Shown here one piece after another: positions 16,750 through 25,839 of a stretch of DNA of 64,000 nucleotides. The stretch's first letter is position 1; each line of letters starts with the position of its first letter. The stretch is from NCBI GenBank assembly GCA_029243485.1, contig JAQWRY010000001.1, positions 62,001-126,000 of the forward strand. The letters are read 5' to 3'. Both the position numbers and the translations under genes were made by a program. Below the pieces are notes generated by a model. It saw nothing but the letters and a program-made list of their open reading frames with translations. It searched no databases and was not told the DNA's origin. The DNA is from Candidatus Binatia bacterium. Lineage in GTDB: Bacteria > Desulfobacterota > Binatia > UBA12015.

Positions 16750-17352
16750 ATGGCCACACCACTCAAGATCGATATCGAAGAGGGACGCCTGGATCCGTCC
16801 ATCCCGCCCGACGTCGCGATGTTCTCGTTCTATCGCAACGCCGAGCAGCACGGCGCGAACCTGCTCTTCCGTTTGCTGAAGCACCTGACCGACCCCGACG
16901 CGCAGGCGATGCTCTCGCAGCACCTGGCCGAGGAGACGCAGCACGCATGGCTCTGGACCGACCGGATCCTGCGCGCGGGTCACAAGCCGATGATCGTCGC
17001 CGACGGCTATCAGACGCGGATCGGCCGCGCCGCGGGCGTGCCCCGCGACATCGTCGACCTGCTCGCCCTCACCGTAGTCGTCGAGCAGCGCGCGCTGCGC
17101 CGCTACCAACGCCATCTGCGGCGCCCGAACCTGGACGAAGACACCGAGCAGGTCCTGCGCACCGTCACGAAAGACGAGGCGTGGCACATCGACTGGATTC
17201 GGAAGCACGGCCGCGAACTCGCCAAAGAGCGCGGTGCCCCCGAGCGCTTCGAGGAGTCGATCAAGAAGTACCGCGCCATCGACGAAGAAGTCACCAAGGT
17301 ACTCGAGGCCAAGGAACGCGAGATGCTCGGCGAGGCCTACGCGGACGGCTGA
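16750..17352 (+). CDS. Ferritin-like domain protein
   Basis: 200 residues from the ATG at 16750, chosen for a GGAGGAG ribosome-binding site; the frame opens earlier at 16675. Four helices carry a di-iron carboxylate pattern: a Glu in FYRNAEQHG, EETQH in helix 2, a Glu in VVVEQRALRRY in helix 3 and DEAWH in helix 4. This matches the ferritin/rubrerythrin-like superfamily. No signal peptide, so cytoplasmic. Whether it stores iron, removes peroxide or oxidises a substrate is unknown. It lies between two secreted repeat proteins without obvious operon linkage. Confidence 0.8.
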   Translation: MATPLKIDIEEGRLDPSIPPDVAMFSFYRNAEQHGANLLFRLLKHLTDPDAQAMLSQHLAEETQHAWLWTDRILRAGHKPMIVADGYQTRIGRAAGVPRDIVDLLALTVVVEQRALRRYQRHLRRPNLDEDTEQVLRTVTKDEAWHIDWIRKHGRELAKERGAPERFEESIKKYRAIDEEVTKVLEAKEREMLGEAYADG

Positions 17353-17363
17353 CCGCGCCTCGC

Positions 17364-17391
17364 GCACCCCGCACCCCGCACCCCGCACCCC
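17364..17391. repeat. Short tandem repeat, GCACCCC x4
   Basis: Four perfect head-to-tail copies of the 7-mer GCACCCC lie in the gap between the ferritin-like gene and the next secreted protein gene, with part of a fifth. The period is not a multiple of three and the tract is non-coding. Copy number may vary between strains. Confidence 0.9.
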
Positions 17392-17508
17392 GCAGACCCT
17401 CTGCAATGCGCGCCTGCATAGGCAACACCGCCAGCTTGAGTTACGGGCCCGAAAGTCCGTTGACACTCTCAGATGCGGAGAGCCAAGCTAACTCCGGAGC
17501 TCACGGAT

Positions 17509-19185
17509 ATGACAAACAATTCCCTGCTGGGCCGCGGCGCCCAGCGAAATTCTCTCGTCGCCGCAACCTTCCTCATTCCGCTGCTGCTGGCGCCACGCGC
17601 CGATGCTGGGCAGCAGGTTCTCGAGAACCCGGGGGGCGGCTCGTACCGCTCCGGCGTCTCGGTGATTTCGGGCTGGGCCTGCAACGCGACCACGGTGACG
17701 ATCGAGCTCACCGGGACGGCCGGCTCGGAAACCGTGGAAGCGAACTACGGCACCCCACGCGCCGACACCGCGGTCCCCGCTCACTGCGGCACGGGTGACG
17801 AAGACAACGGCTTCGGAGTTCTCACGAACCTGAACCGTCTCGGCACGGGTCCCGCGACCGCGGTGTTGAAGCTCGACGGCGTCGCCGTCGCGACCAACGA
17901 CTTCACGATCACGAAGCCCACGGACGAGAACTTCAACCGCGACATCAGCGGTTCCTACACGCTGCCGTCGTTTCCGAGTGCCGGTGAAGCCCTCGACACG
18001 GTGTTCACCACGAGCATCCAGAACTTTGGAATCGCGCCCGCCGGGTCCTCACCGGCAACGACCGTCGCCTCTTCGGAGTGCGCGGGCGGTTTCGTCACCA
18101 AGTGTAATCTCGAGAACCCGGGCGTCTCACAGTTCGTCAGCGGGATCGTCGTGTTCTCCGGTTGGATCTGTGACGTCGTGGGCAGCGTTCGACTCGTCCT
18201 GACGGGCTCGGCTGCGACCGAGACTCTTATCCCCGCCTACGGCACCAGCCGCGGCGATACCAGTTCGATCTGCGGAGACAGCAACAACGGCTTCGGTGCG
18301 CTCTCGAATGCAAACCGCCTCGGCGCCGGGCCCGCCACTGCGGAACTCTACATCGACGACGTCCTCGCCGTGACCAACTCCTTCTGGGTCACGAAGCCGT
18401 CGGACAAGAACTTCAACCAGGACCTCGCGGGCGAGTACACCCTCCCCGGGTTTCCAAATTCGACCAGCGACACGATCGTGATCTGGCAGAAGGCCGACCA
18501 GAACTTCTCCATCAAGGAAGTCGTGTCTCCGACCGGAGGCCCGACGCCGACGCCGGTACCCGGCTCGATTCCGACGCCCGGCATCACGCCGACGCCGAGC
18601 CCGATTCCGACGGCGACGCCTGACGGTGGCGGCGCCACGCCGACTCCCGACGGAGGCTCGACCCCAACGCCGACTCCCGGCGGTGGCGGGCCGGTCTGCG
18701 GCAACGGAATCGTCGAAGAAGGCGAGAACTGCGACGGCGCCGACCTCGGCGACAACGAGACCTGCGAAGAGGTCTACGGCGGCTGGAACTCCAACGGGCC
18801 CGACGATTGCCTTCTCGGCAGCACGCTGACCTGCGGCGCCGACTGCCAGTACGACGGCACGCTGTGCTCGTGCCTCTGCCTGGACGACTCGGATTGCTAC
18901 CTCCCCGAGGGCTACTTGCTCGACTGCACGCCGACCTACTGCGTCTCCACTTCGGAAGGCGGGGCGTGCGATCCCCTGGACGTGCCGGACTGCCTTTGTG
19001 AGATCGGCGATCTCGGCGACGTCGAAGGCGCCTGCCTCGGAAGTGACGATGAGAACGACGTCCACGGCTTCTGTATCGTGAACCCGTTCGACCCCGGCGA
19101 GTACGACGCGCAACTCGACGCGGTCTGCAACGGCGTCGACGGCGGATACGTGGACGAGCCGCGCTGCAACTACTGCGACTTCTGA
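17509..19185 (+). CDS. Secreted protein: two GW repeat modules, TPTP linker, Cys-rich C-terminus
   Basis: 558 residues from the ATG at 17509 (CCGGAG upstream; an in-frame ATG at 17473 is the alternative). Layout: signal peptide to about residue 33 (ending ADA); module 1, residues 37-175; module 2, 201-337; a Thr-Pro-Gly linker of TPTP type, 341-395; a cysteine-rich domain, 396-558. The modules share LENPG, an SGW(A/I)C segment, YGT(P/S)R(A/G)DT, DNGFG or NNGFG, NRLG and TKP(T/S)D. The C-terminal part begins CGNGIVEEGENCDG, the motif common in secreted myxobacterial-type proteins (DUF4215-like). It is likely exported and surface-exposed; function unknown. It lacks a visible sorting tag. Confidence 0.8.
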   Translation: MTNNSLLGRGAQRNSLVAATFLIPLLLAPRADAGQQVLENPGGGSYRSGVSVISGWACNATTVTIELTGTAGSETVEANYGTPRADTAVPAHCGTGDEDNGFGVLTNLNRLGTGPATAVLKLDGVAVATNDFTITKPTDENFNRDISGSYTLPSFPSAGEALDTVFTTSIQNFGIAPAGSSPATTVASSECAGGFVTKCNLENPGVSQFVSGIVVFSGWICDVVGSVRLVLTGSAATETLIPAYGTSRGDTSSICGDSNNGFGALSNANRLGAGPATAELYIDDVLAVTNSFWVTKPSDKNFNQDLAGEYTLPGFPNSTSDTIVIWQKADQNFSIKEVVSPTGGPTPTPVPGSIPTPGITPTPSPIPTATPDGGGATPTPDGGSTPTPTPGGGGPVCGNGIVEEGENCDGADLGDNETCEEVYGGWNSNGPDDCLLGSTLTCGADCQYDGTLCSCLCLDDSDCYLPEGYLLDCTPTYCVSTSEGGACDPLDVPDCLCEIGDLGDVEGACLGSDDENDVHGFCIVNPFDPGEYDAQLDAVCNGVDGGYVDEPRCNYCDF

Positions 19186-19208
19186 GAACGGTGTAGACTC
19201 CCTCGGCC

Positions 19209-19823
19209 ATGGCGGCACGCAGGGAGGACATCGCAGGAATCATCCTCGCAGGAGGAGGCTCCACGCGCATGGGGCACCCAAAGGCGACCCTGCGCTGGGA
19301 CGGAGTCACGTTCATCGAGAGCGAGTTGCGGGCCCTGCAGAGTGCCGGACTCGCGCCGCTCGTCGTCGTCTGCGGGATCCACGCAGACGAAACGCGCTCC
19401 GCTCTACCGACGGGGCTCGAGGTCGAGGTCCACGAGAACCCCGACCCCGACCGGGGTCAGCTCTCCTCGTTGAAGATCGCCCTGCGCGCCCTCGCCCCTC
19501 ACGACACGCGGACCGCCGCGCTGGTCACACTCGTCGATCATCCGGCCGTGAAGCTGGCGACACTCGAAGCGCTGTGCGACGCCGCGCTTCCCGATCGAAT
19601 CGTCGTGCCTCGATTCGAAGGGCGGCGGGGACACCCGGTCGTCTTCGGCCGCGAGATCTTCGACGAGCTGCTCGCGACCCCGGACGAGTCCGGCGCGCGG
19701 CCGGTCGTTCGCGCGGATCCGAACCGGGTCGTCGAAGTGGAGACCGACGATGCCGGCGTGCTCGTCGACATCGACACGCCCGAGGATCTCGCCCGTGCGC
19801 GGCAACGCGAACCGCGGCGCTAG
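19209..19823 (+). CDS. MobA/MocA-like NTP transferase (molybdenum cofactor nucleotidyltransferase)
   Basis: 204 residues with the nucleotide-binding loop IAGIILAGGGSTRMGHPKA, the NTP-transferase signature. LVTLVDHPAV carries the metal-binding Asp, where MocA-type enzymes show D-(Q/H)-P. Enzymes of this group attach CMP (MocA) or GMP (MobA) to molybdopterin; beside XdhC and a molybdenum hydroxylase, the CTP-using, MocA-like role is the better guess. The neighbouring xdhC is convergent and its stop overlaps this one (CTAG at 19820-19823), so the two are on separate transcripts. Confidence 0.85.
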   Translation: MAARREDIAGIILAGGGSTRMGHPKATLRWDGVTFIESELRALQSAGLAPLVVVCGIHADETRSALPTGLEVEVHENPDPDRGQLSSLKIALRALAPHDTRTAALVTLVDHPAVKLATLEALCDAALPDRIVVPRFEGRRGHPVVFGREIFDELLATPDESGARPVVRADPNRVVEVETDDAGVLVDIDTPEDLARARQREPRR

Positions 19824-20887
19824 CGCTGCCGCCGACCGGCGATGATCTCGCCAACGATCGAGACCGCGATCTCCGCCGGCGTCTCCGCGCCGATCTCGAG
19901 ACCGATCGGCGCGTGCAGCCGTTCGAGTTCCGCCTGCGCGATACCCTGTTCCACGAGCCACTCGCGGATCCGACGAACGCGGCGCTTGCTCCCGATCATC
20001 CCGACGTAGGCGGCCTGCATCGAGAGGGCGACTTGGAGGCACTCCGCGTCGAGGCGGTGCCCACGCGTGACCAGGACGACGTGACGATCGGATCGGTCGC
20101 CGAGGTCACGGAGGCGCGCCGGCGGATCGCCTACGAGAATCCGCGCGGCAGCCGGCAGCCGGACCGGATTCGCGAACGAGGCCCGATCATCGAGAACCGT
20201 CACCGAGAACCCGGCAGGCGCGGCGATCGCGCATACGGCGGCACCGACATGCCCCGCGCCGACCACCACGATCTCCGGCGCCTCGGCCACCGGCTCCGCG
20301 AAGACGCGCTCACCCGTGTCGAGTGAGACGCCGACCGGCACGTTCGTGCGCAGGGCCTCCTCCGCCGCCTCGGCCGCGGCTCGATCCACTTGCGCCGAGC
20401 CGAACGGGAACGTCTGTACGCCCGCCTGGTCCACGAGCGTCTTGCGCCCGATCCACTCGTCGGGCGCCGCAATGGCGGTCACGACGGCAAGCGGGCCGCG
20501 GCCGCGAAGCTCGTCGACGGCACCGAAGAAGTCCATCGTCGGGACGCCGCCCACGGCATCGTCGAGCCGTTCCAGGAACACGTCGAGCACGCCACCGCAG
20601 ATCGAGGGGCTCTCGAAGCCGTCTTCCTCAAGGAGGCTCACCTCCACCAGCTGCGGCTCTCCCGTCGCCAGGGTGCGCTGCGCGCGCCCGAGGACCTCGG
20701 CTTCCCCACAACCACCTCCGATCGTTCCCACCGACCCCGTCGCCGGGTCCACCAACATGCGCGCGCCCACCTTCCGCGGCGTGGAGCCACGCGTCCGGAC
20801 GACCGATGCCACGACCACGCCGGAGGACTCCGCGCGCAAGGCGAGTCGCCGACGGACGTCGTCGAGGAACGCGGAGAAGTCGTCCAT
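19820..20887 (-). CDS. XdhC family molybdenum-cofactor insertion/sulfuration protein
   Basis: 355-residue XdhC/CoxI family protein. XdhC binds the molybdenum cofactor, helps its sulfuration and hands it to xanthine-dehydrogenase-type enzymes. The N-terminal half contains VVRTRGSTPRKVGARMLV and GTIGGGCGEAEVL, the family signature; the C-terminal half has a Rossmann motif IVVVGAGHVGAAVCAIA and VGMIGSKRRVRRI. The gene is divergent from the three hydroxylase subunit genes with a 56 bp gap and convergent with the MocA-like gene, so all components of the cassette sit together although on two strands. Confidence 0.92.
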   Translation of the reverse strand: MDDFSAFLDDVRRRLALRAESSGVVVASVVRTRGSTPRKVGARMLVDPATGSVGTIGGGCGEAEVLGRAQRTLATGEPQLVEVSLLEEDGFESPSICGGVLDVFLERLDDAVGGVPTMDFFGAVDELRGRGPLAVVTAIAAPDEWIGRKTLVDQAGVQTFPFGSAQVDRAAAEAAEEALRTNVPVGVSLDTGERVFAEPVAEAPEIVVVGAGHVGAAVCAIAAPAGFSVTVLDDRASFANPVRLPAAARILVGDPPARLRDLGDRSDRHVVLVTRGHRLDAECLQVALSMQAAYVGMIGSKRRVRRIREWLVEQGIAQAELERLHAPIGLEIGAETPAEIAVSIVGEIIAGRRQR

Positions 20888-20943
20888 GAGCGTGAACCTA
20901 CCACCGTTTGCATCGTCGAGCCCGCGTACCTAGTGTCCCATCC

Positions 20944-21819
20944 GTGAGAGAGCTTCGATATTCCGCTCCGGCATCGGTGGATGAAGCACTCGAGTGCCTG
21001 GCGGACGGTAGCCAGGACCCTCGAATTCTCGCCGGTGGAACGGATCTGCTGATCCAGCTTCGCGCCGGCGCCCGGCACGCGCGTCACCTCGTCGACATCA
21101 AGCGCATCCCGGAGATGAACGTGCTGCACGCTAACGCGCGCACCGGGCTGCGTGTGGGTGGAGCCGTCTCCTGTGCTGAACTCGTCGAACATCCGGCGGC
21201 CGGGGATCTCTTCCCGGGCCTGATCGAGGCCGCCGCCCTGATCGGCTCGACCCAGATCCAGAACCGGGCGACGCTCGCGGGAAACCTGTGCAACGGCTCA
21301 CCCGCCGCCGACACGACACCCGCCCTCCTCGCTCTCGATACCACCTGCATCATCGCGGGCCCGGCCGGACGCCGCGAACTGTCGGCCGCAGAAGTGGTCA
21401 CGGCGCCGGGGCGCACCCTGCTCGCGGACAACGAGCTCCTCGTCGAGATCCGCGTGCCCCCGCCGCCTCGCGGCGCGTCGGATGCGTACCAGCGGCTCAT
21501 TCCCCGCTCCGAAATGGACATCGCCGTTGTCGGAGTCGGCGCAAGCCTGGTGCTCGAAGACGACGGCACCTGCTCCGCGGCGCGGATCGCACTGGGCGCC
21601 GTCGGCCCCCGCGCGTTCCTCGCGACGCAAGCAGCCTTCAGTCTGGTCGGAGGACCGATCGACGAGGCCGCCCTCGAGAAGGCCGGCACTCTGGCCGCCG
21701 ACGTCGCGCAGCCCATCTCCGACAAGCGCGGCACCACCGAGTACCGTCGCGAGATCACCGCAGTTCTCACCCGCCGCGTCGTCGCAGACGCCGCCCGGCG
21801 CGCCAAGGGGAATGTCTAG
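20944..21819 (+). CDS. Molybdenum hydroxylase FAD-binding (medium) subunit
   Basis: FAD subunit of a xanthine dehydrogenase / CO dehydrogenase-type enzyme, about 291 residues from the GTG at 20944. ILAGGTDLLIQL is the first FAD pyrophosphate-binding motif and TLAGNLCNGSPAAD (T-x-G-G-N-equivalent) the second. It carries electrons from the 2Fe-2S subunit to the acceptor. The TAG stop shares its last base with the GTG of the next gene (TAGTG), so translation is coupled. The start may extend upstream to 20908. Confidence 0.9.
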   Translation: MRELRYSAPASVDEALECLADGSQDPRILAGGTDLLIQLRAGARHARHLVDIKRIPEMNVLHANARTGLRVGGAVSCAELVEHPAAGDLFPGLIEAAALIGSTQIQNRATLAGNLCNGSPAADTTPALLALDTTCIIAGPAGRRELSAAEVVTAPGRTLLADNELLVEIRVPPPPRGASDAYQRLIPRSEMDIAVVGVGASLVLEDDGTCSAARIALGAVGPRAFLATQAAFSLVGGPIDEAALEKAGTLAADVAQPISDKRGTTEYRREITAVLTRRVVADAARRAKGNV

Positions 21820-22295
21820 TGGCGAAACTGCATCTCTCGACCCGACTGAATGGCGAAGACGTCGAGTTCCTCTGCGAGCCGCGCCAGAGCTTGCTCGAGG
21901 TCCTGCGCGACGTTCTCGATCAGACAGGCACGAAGGAAGGATGCACCACGGGCGACTGTGGCGCGTGCAGCGTCATCCTGGACGGCCGCGTGGTGTGTTC
22001 CTGCCTCGTTCTCGCACCGGAAGTCGCGGGCCGAGATATCGAAACCGTCGAGGGGCTTGCCAACGGCGAACACCTCCACCCGCTGCAGCGCAAGTTCCTC
22101 GAGCACGCAGCCCTCCAGTGCGGCATCTGCACCCCCGGATTCCTCGTCGCCGCTCGTGCCCTGCTCGACCGCAACCCGGACCCAAGCGAAGCCGAAGTGC
22201 GCTACCACCTTGCCGGCAATCTCTGTCGCTGTACCGGATACGACAAGATCGTCCGCGCCGTCCTCGATGCCGCCGCTGAGATGCGGGGCGCGTGA
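21819..22295 (+). CDS. Molybdenum hydroxylase 2Fe-2S (small) subunit
   Basis: 158 residues with both 2Fe-2S sites. The plant-ferredoxin-like cluster is bound by GCTTGDCGACSV and a later C in VVCSCL; the second cluster by QCGICTPGF and CRCTGY in the helical C-terminal half. These eight cysteines define the small subunit of xanthine dehydrogenase/aldehyde oxidase/CO dehydrogenase enzymes. The GTG start overlaps the previous stop by one base and has AGGGGA upstream. In-frame sequence back to 21288 belongs to the shadow of the FAD subunit. Confidence 0.93.
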   Translation: MAKLHLSTRLNGEDVEFLCEPRQSLLEVLRDVLDQTGTKEGCTTGDCGACSVILDGRVVCSCLVLAPEVAGRDIETVEGLANGEHLHPLQRKFLEHAALQCGICTPGFLVAARALLDRNPDPSEAEVRYHLAGNLCRCTGYDKIVRAVLDAAAEMRGA

Positions 22296-22302
22296 GGTTG
22301 CC

Positions 22303-24606
22303 ATGAGCACCACGAAGCTAGGCGAAGCACCCCGCGAGTTTCGCGTCATCGGCACGCGCCCTATCCGTCACGACGGAATCGACAAGGTCACCGGGCGCGC
22401 CGTCTACGGCGCCGATGTCACGCTGCCCGGCCTCCTGCAGGGCAGCGTGCTGCGCAGCCCCCACGCACACGCGCGCATCCTCTCGATCGACACCACGCGA
22501 GCCGCGGCCCTCCCCGGCGTGAAGGCCATCGTGACGAGTGAAGATCTCCCCAACGTCCGTGCCCGCGAAGAGAAGCTCGGCGAGTCGGTGACGAACGTGC
22601 GCCACCTCTCCGAGAACATCCTCGCCCACGACAAGGTCCTCTATCACGGACACGCGATCGCGGCGGTCGCGGCCACCAGCGCACACATCGCCGAAGAAGC
22701 CGCCGCGTTGATCGACGTGAAGTACGAGGTCCTGCCGCCGGTGCTCGACGTTCGCAAGGCGATGCAGGACGACGCTCCGATTCTCCATCCCGACCTGCGC
22801 ACGCACGGGGGCGACCCCGAACGCGCGGACCGAGAGACCAACGTCGCCGCGGTAACGCACTTCGAGCGCGGCGACATCGAAGCGGGCTTTGCACAAGCCG
22901 ATGAGATCATCGAGCGGAGCTTCGACACGGCGATGGTCCACCAGGGCTACATCGAGCCGCACAACGCCGTCGCGCAGGTGAACGCCGATGGCCAGGCGAC
23001 TCTCTGGTGCAGTACCCAGGGCCACTTTGATGTACGCCGCCTCTGCGCGGACGTTCTCGAGATGCCGCTATCGCGTCTGAAGGTCGTCGCCGCGGAAATC
23101 GGGGGAGGCTTCGGCGGCAAGACCACGATCTATCTCGAGCCTCTCGCAATTTTGCTTTCCCGGAAATCCGGTGCCCCCGTGAAGCTCGTGATGAGTCGGG
23201 CCGACGTCCTCCAGGCCACCGGCCCGACGTCGGGCTCGCACATCCGCGTGAAGATGGGCGCCAACCGCGACGGTCGCATCACCGCAGTGGATGCGTGGCT
23301 CGCCTACGAGGCGGGCGGTTATCCTGGGTCGCCGGTGCAGATGGGCGCCGCGTGCATCATCGGCCCCTTCGACATCGAGAACGTGCGGATCTACGGCTAC
23401 GACGTCGTCGTCAATCGCCCGAAGACCGCCGCGTACCGGGCGCCCGGCGCGAGCAACGCCGCCTACGCCAGTGAGACCATCGTCGACGAGCTCGCCCATC
23501 GCCTCGAGATCGACCCGTTCGAGTTCCGACTCGCGAACGCCGCCAAGGAAGGGACACCGACCGCGGCCGGCCCGCGCCATCGCCGCATCGGCTGCGTGGA
23601 GCTGCTCGAAGCCGCGCGCAGTTGCCCGCACGCCACCGCCCCGCTCGGCGACGCCGATGGCCCCCGAAAACGGGGGCGTGGATTCGCGACCGGCTTCTGG
23701 TTCAACGCCGGCCTCCAATCGAGCGCGACGATCTCGTTGAACTCAGACGGAACGGCCAGCCTCGTGACCGGCTCTCCGGACATCGGCGGCACGCGCACCT
23801 CGTGCGCGATGATGGCCGCCGAGGAACTCGGGCTCCCCATCGAACTCGTTCGCCCCGTCGTCGGCGACACCGACTCGATCGGGCACACCGACGTCACCGG
23901 CGGCAGTCGCGTGACGATGGCCACCGGCCTAGCCGTCCACGACGCCGCGCACGACATCAAGCGCCAACTCTGTGAGCGCGCCGCGAAGACGTGGAAGGTC
24001 GAAGTCGACCAGGTCCGCTTCGAGGAGGATGGCGTCGTCTCGGTCAACGACGAATCCCAGCGCTTCTCGCTGGCCGAGATCGCAAAGAATGCCATTCGCA
24101 CGGGCGGCCCCATCGTCGGCCGCGCGACCGTAAACGCACAACGCAACACGGGGGCCGCGTACGCCGGCCTCATGGTCGACGTCGAGGTCGACACGGAGAC
24201 CGGCCGGGTCGACATCACGCGCTGCACGGTCTTCCAGGATGTCGGACGCGCGATCCACCCCGCCTACGTCGAAGGACAAATGCAGGGCGGCAGCGTGCAG
24301 GGCATCGGCTGGGCCCTGAACGAAGAGTACGTCTACGACGACGAAGGACACCTCCTGAACGACGGCTTCCTCGACTACCGCATGCCGGTCGCGCTGGATC
24401 TTCCGATGATCGATCCCGTGATCGTCGAGGTCGCCAACCCGGCGCACCCGTACGGGGTGCGCGGCGTGGGCGAGGTTTCGATCGTCCCACCTCCCGGCGC
24501 GGTCGCCAACGCCATCGCCGATGCGACGGGAGTCCGTATGACGACCCTGCCCATGTCTCCCCCCCGCGTGCTCGCGGCGCTCAAGGCGCACGCCGCCGGG
24601 GAATGA
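22303..24606 (+). CDS. Molybdenum hydroxylase molybdopterin-binding (large) subunit
   Basis: 767-residue catalytic subunit. VTGRAVYGADVTLPG opens the typical N-terminal domain; AAEIGGGFGGK binds the cofactor; AAYRAPGASNA is the substrate-side loop; PYGVRGVGEVSIVPP contains the catalytic Glu that activates the molybdenum-bound water. The loop with AYRAPG and no cysteine where CO dehydrogenase has its copper-binding VAYxCSFR argues against CO dehydrogenase. It hydroxylates an aromatic heterocycle or an aldehyde; which one is unknown. Start at the ATG at 22303; the upstream frame is the shadow of the 2Fe-2S gene. Followed by a MoaD-like gene overlapping by four bases. Confidence 0.93.
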   Translation: MSTTKLGEAPREFRVIGTRPIRHDGIDKVTGRAVYGADVTLPGLLQGSVLRSPHAHARILSIDTTRAAALPGVKAIVTSEDLPNVRAREEKLGESVTNVRHLSENILAHDKVLYHGHAIAAVAATSAHIAEEAAALIDVKYEVLPPVLDVRKAMQDDAPILHPDLRTHGGDPERADRETNVAAVTHFERGDIEAGFAQADEIIERSFDTAMVHQGYIEPHNAVAQVNADGQATLWCSTQGHFDVRRLCADVLEMPLSRLKVVAAEIGGGFGGKTTIYLEPLAILLSRKSGAPVKLVMSRADVLQATGPTSGSHIRVKMGANRDGRITAVDAWLAYEAGGYPGSPVQMGAACIIGPFDIENVRIYGYDVVVNRPKTAAYRAPGASNAAYASETIVDELAHRLEIDPFEFRLANAAKEGTPTAAGPRHRRIGCVELLEAARSCPHATAPLGDADGPRKRGRGFATGFWFNAGLQSSATISLNSDGTASLVTGSPDIGGTRTSCAMMAAEELGLPIELVRPVVGDTDSIGHTDVTGGSRVTMATGLAVHDAAHDIKRQLCERAAKTWKVEVDQVRFEEDGVVSVNDESQRFSLAEIAKNAIRTGGPIVGRATVNAQRNTGAAYAGLMVDVEVDTETGRVDITRCTVFQDVGRAIHPAYVEGQMQGGSVQGIGWALNEEYVYDDEGHLLNDGFLDYRMPVALDLPMIDPVIVEVANPAHPYGVRGVGEVSIVPPPGAVANAIADATGVRMTTLPMSPPRVLAALKAHAAGE

Positions 24607-24866
24607 GCACCGTCTACATCCCCGCACCGCTGCGGCGCCTGACCGGCGGCATCGATCGCGCCGAGGCCTCCGGGCAAACCGTGGGGGAACTGATCGACGA
24701 CCTCGAAGCCAGGTTCCCCGGCCTCCGAGCCGCATTCGTCGAGAACGGTAACCTGGTTCCTCACCTCGCAGTCTCGGTCGACGACGTCGTCGCCTCCGCC
24801 GGACTCGACGAACCCGTCGCACCCGAAAGCGAAGTTCACTTCGTCCCGCCGCTCGGCGGCGGTTGA
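24603..24866 (+). CDS. MoaD/ThiS-family sulfur carrier-like protein
   Basis: 87-residue beta-grasp protein with the family's early PAPLRRLTGG segment, a central EASGQTVGELIDDLEARFPGL helix and a C-terminal Gly-Gly (PPLGGG), which in MoaD is adenylated and thiocarboxylated to carry sulfur to molybdopterin. ATGA overlap with the large hydroxylase subunit means it is co-translated with a molybdenum enzyme, so a cofactor-sulfur role is likely but not shown. Many stand-alone homologues have other jobs. Stops of this gene and the LLM gene abut as TGATCA (24864-24869). Confidence 0.82.
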   Translation: MSTVYIPAPLRRLTGGIDRAEASGQTVGELIDDLEARFPGLRAAFVENGNLVPHLAVSVDDVVASAGLDEPVAPESEVHFVPPLGGG

Positions 24867-25787
24867 TCAGTCGACGTTTGGAAGCACCTCCTCTGCGAGG
24901 AGGCGTAGGGTGTCCTCCTCGCCGCGGTCGTGCAGGAAGAAGATAAACGACTCAACGCCCCGCCCTCGATAGTACTGAATCCGATCGACAATCCGCTCCG
25001 GTGTTCCCAGGAAACCGCCTGCCTCGAGCCCCCACCCCGGCCCGCCGAAGCGCCGCGCTGCGAGTTCCCGCGCCGCCGGAACATCGCTCTCGTTCTCCAC
25101 GAGGACGAGGACCGCTTCGAGCGAACTCACGAGCGACTCGGGAGCGCGCCCGATCTCGGCACAACGACGATCGAGCGCCGCCCGTTTCCCCTCGAACTGC
25201 GCGACCCCGTACGTGGGGCAATTCCACACGTCCGCAAACCGGGCCACGAGCGGCAGCACCAGCTGCTCCCCGACACCACCGACGTGAATCGTCGGCCCAC
25301 CCGGGAACACCGGCGACGGCAGGTTGGGCGGCACCGGATACTCGGTCGCAGAACCCCGCGGCTTCCGGCCCAACATCGCCGACACGACTTCGAGAGAGCG
25401 CTCGAGCTTCCGCGCACGATCGCTGACCGACCCCCACGGGATGCCCGACGCTTCATGCTCAGGCTCGTACGAGCCACTCCCGAGGCCGAGCTCGAGGCGC
25501 CCACCGGAAATCACATCGAGCGACGTGACCATCTTTCCGAGCAGAGCGGGCTCGCGAAACGTCGCGGACAGAACGAGGTGCCCAACCCGGAGTCTCTCCG
25601 TCCGCGCGAGAAGCGCCGTCGCCAGGGTCCACCCCTCAAAGGAAGGCACCGTGGGCATCTCCGGCGGATAGAGATGATCCATCAGCCAGAGCGAATCGAT
25701 GCCCACCTCTTCACAGAGCTGCGCCCTCTCGAGGATCTCCTCGAACGTGAATCCCACCTGCGGAAGGTAGACGCCGATCCGGGTCAT
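24867..25787 (-). CDS. LLM-class flavin/F420-dependent oxidoreductase
   Basis: Luciferase-like monooxygenase fold of 306 residues. IGVYLPQVG, DSLWLMDHL, LVLSATFREPALLGKMVTSLD and GRLELGLGSG are the standard strands in order. The cofactor may be FMN or F420; TIHVGGVGEQLVLPLVARFAD is the typical phosphate-contact segment, which does not decide between them. No partner reductase is adjacent. The stop abuts the MoaD-like gene's stop. Confidence 0.88.
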   Translation of the reverse strand: MTRIGVYLPQVGFTFEEILERAQLCEEVGIDSLWLMDHLYPPEMPTVPSFEGWTLATALLARTERLRVGHLVLSATFREPALLGKMVTSLDVISGGRLELGLGSGSYEPEHEASGIPWGSVSDRARKLERSLEVVSAMLGRKPRGSATEYPVPPNLPSPVFPGGPTIHVGGVGEQLVLPLVARFADVWNCPTYGVAQFEGKRAALDRRCAEIGRAPESLVSSLEAVLVLVENESDVPAARELAARRFGGPGWGLEAGGFLGTPERIVDRIQYYRGRGVESFIFFLHDRGEEDTLRLLAEEVLPNVD

Positions 25788-25839
25788 GGCTTCTCATAGC
25801 GCTTGTGCGACGGCCGGAAAAGTTGGATGCGATTCGGCC

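Noticed and set aside
17460-17465. TTGACA as a -35 box for the secreted-protein gene
   Set aside because: No matching -10 at 16-18 bases downstream.
22303-24606. CO dehydrogenase large subunit
   Set aside because: The active-site loop reads AYRAPG and lacks the copper-binding Cys.
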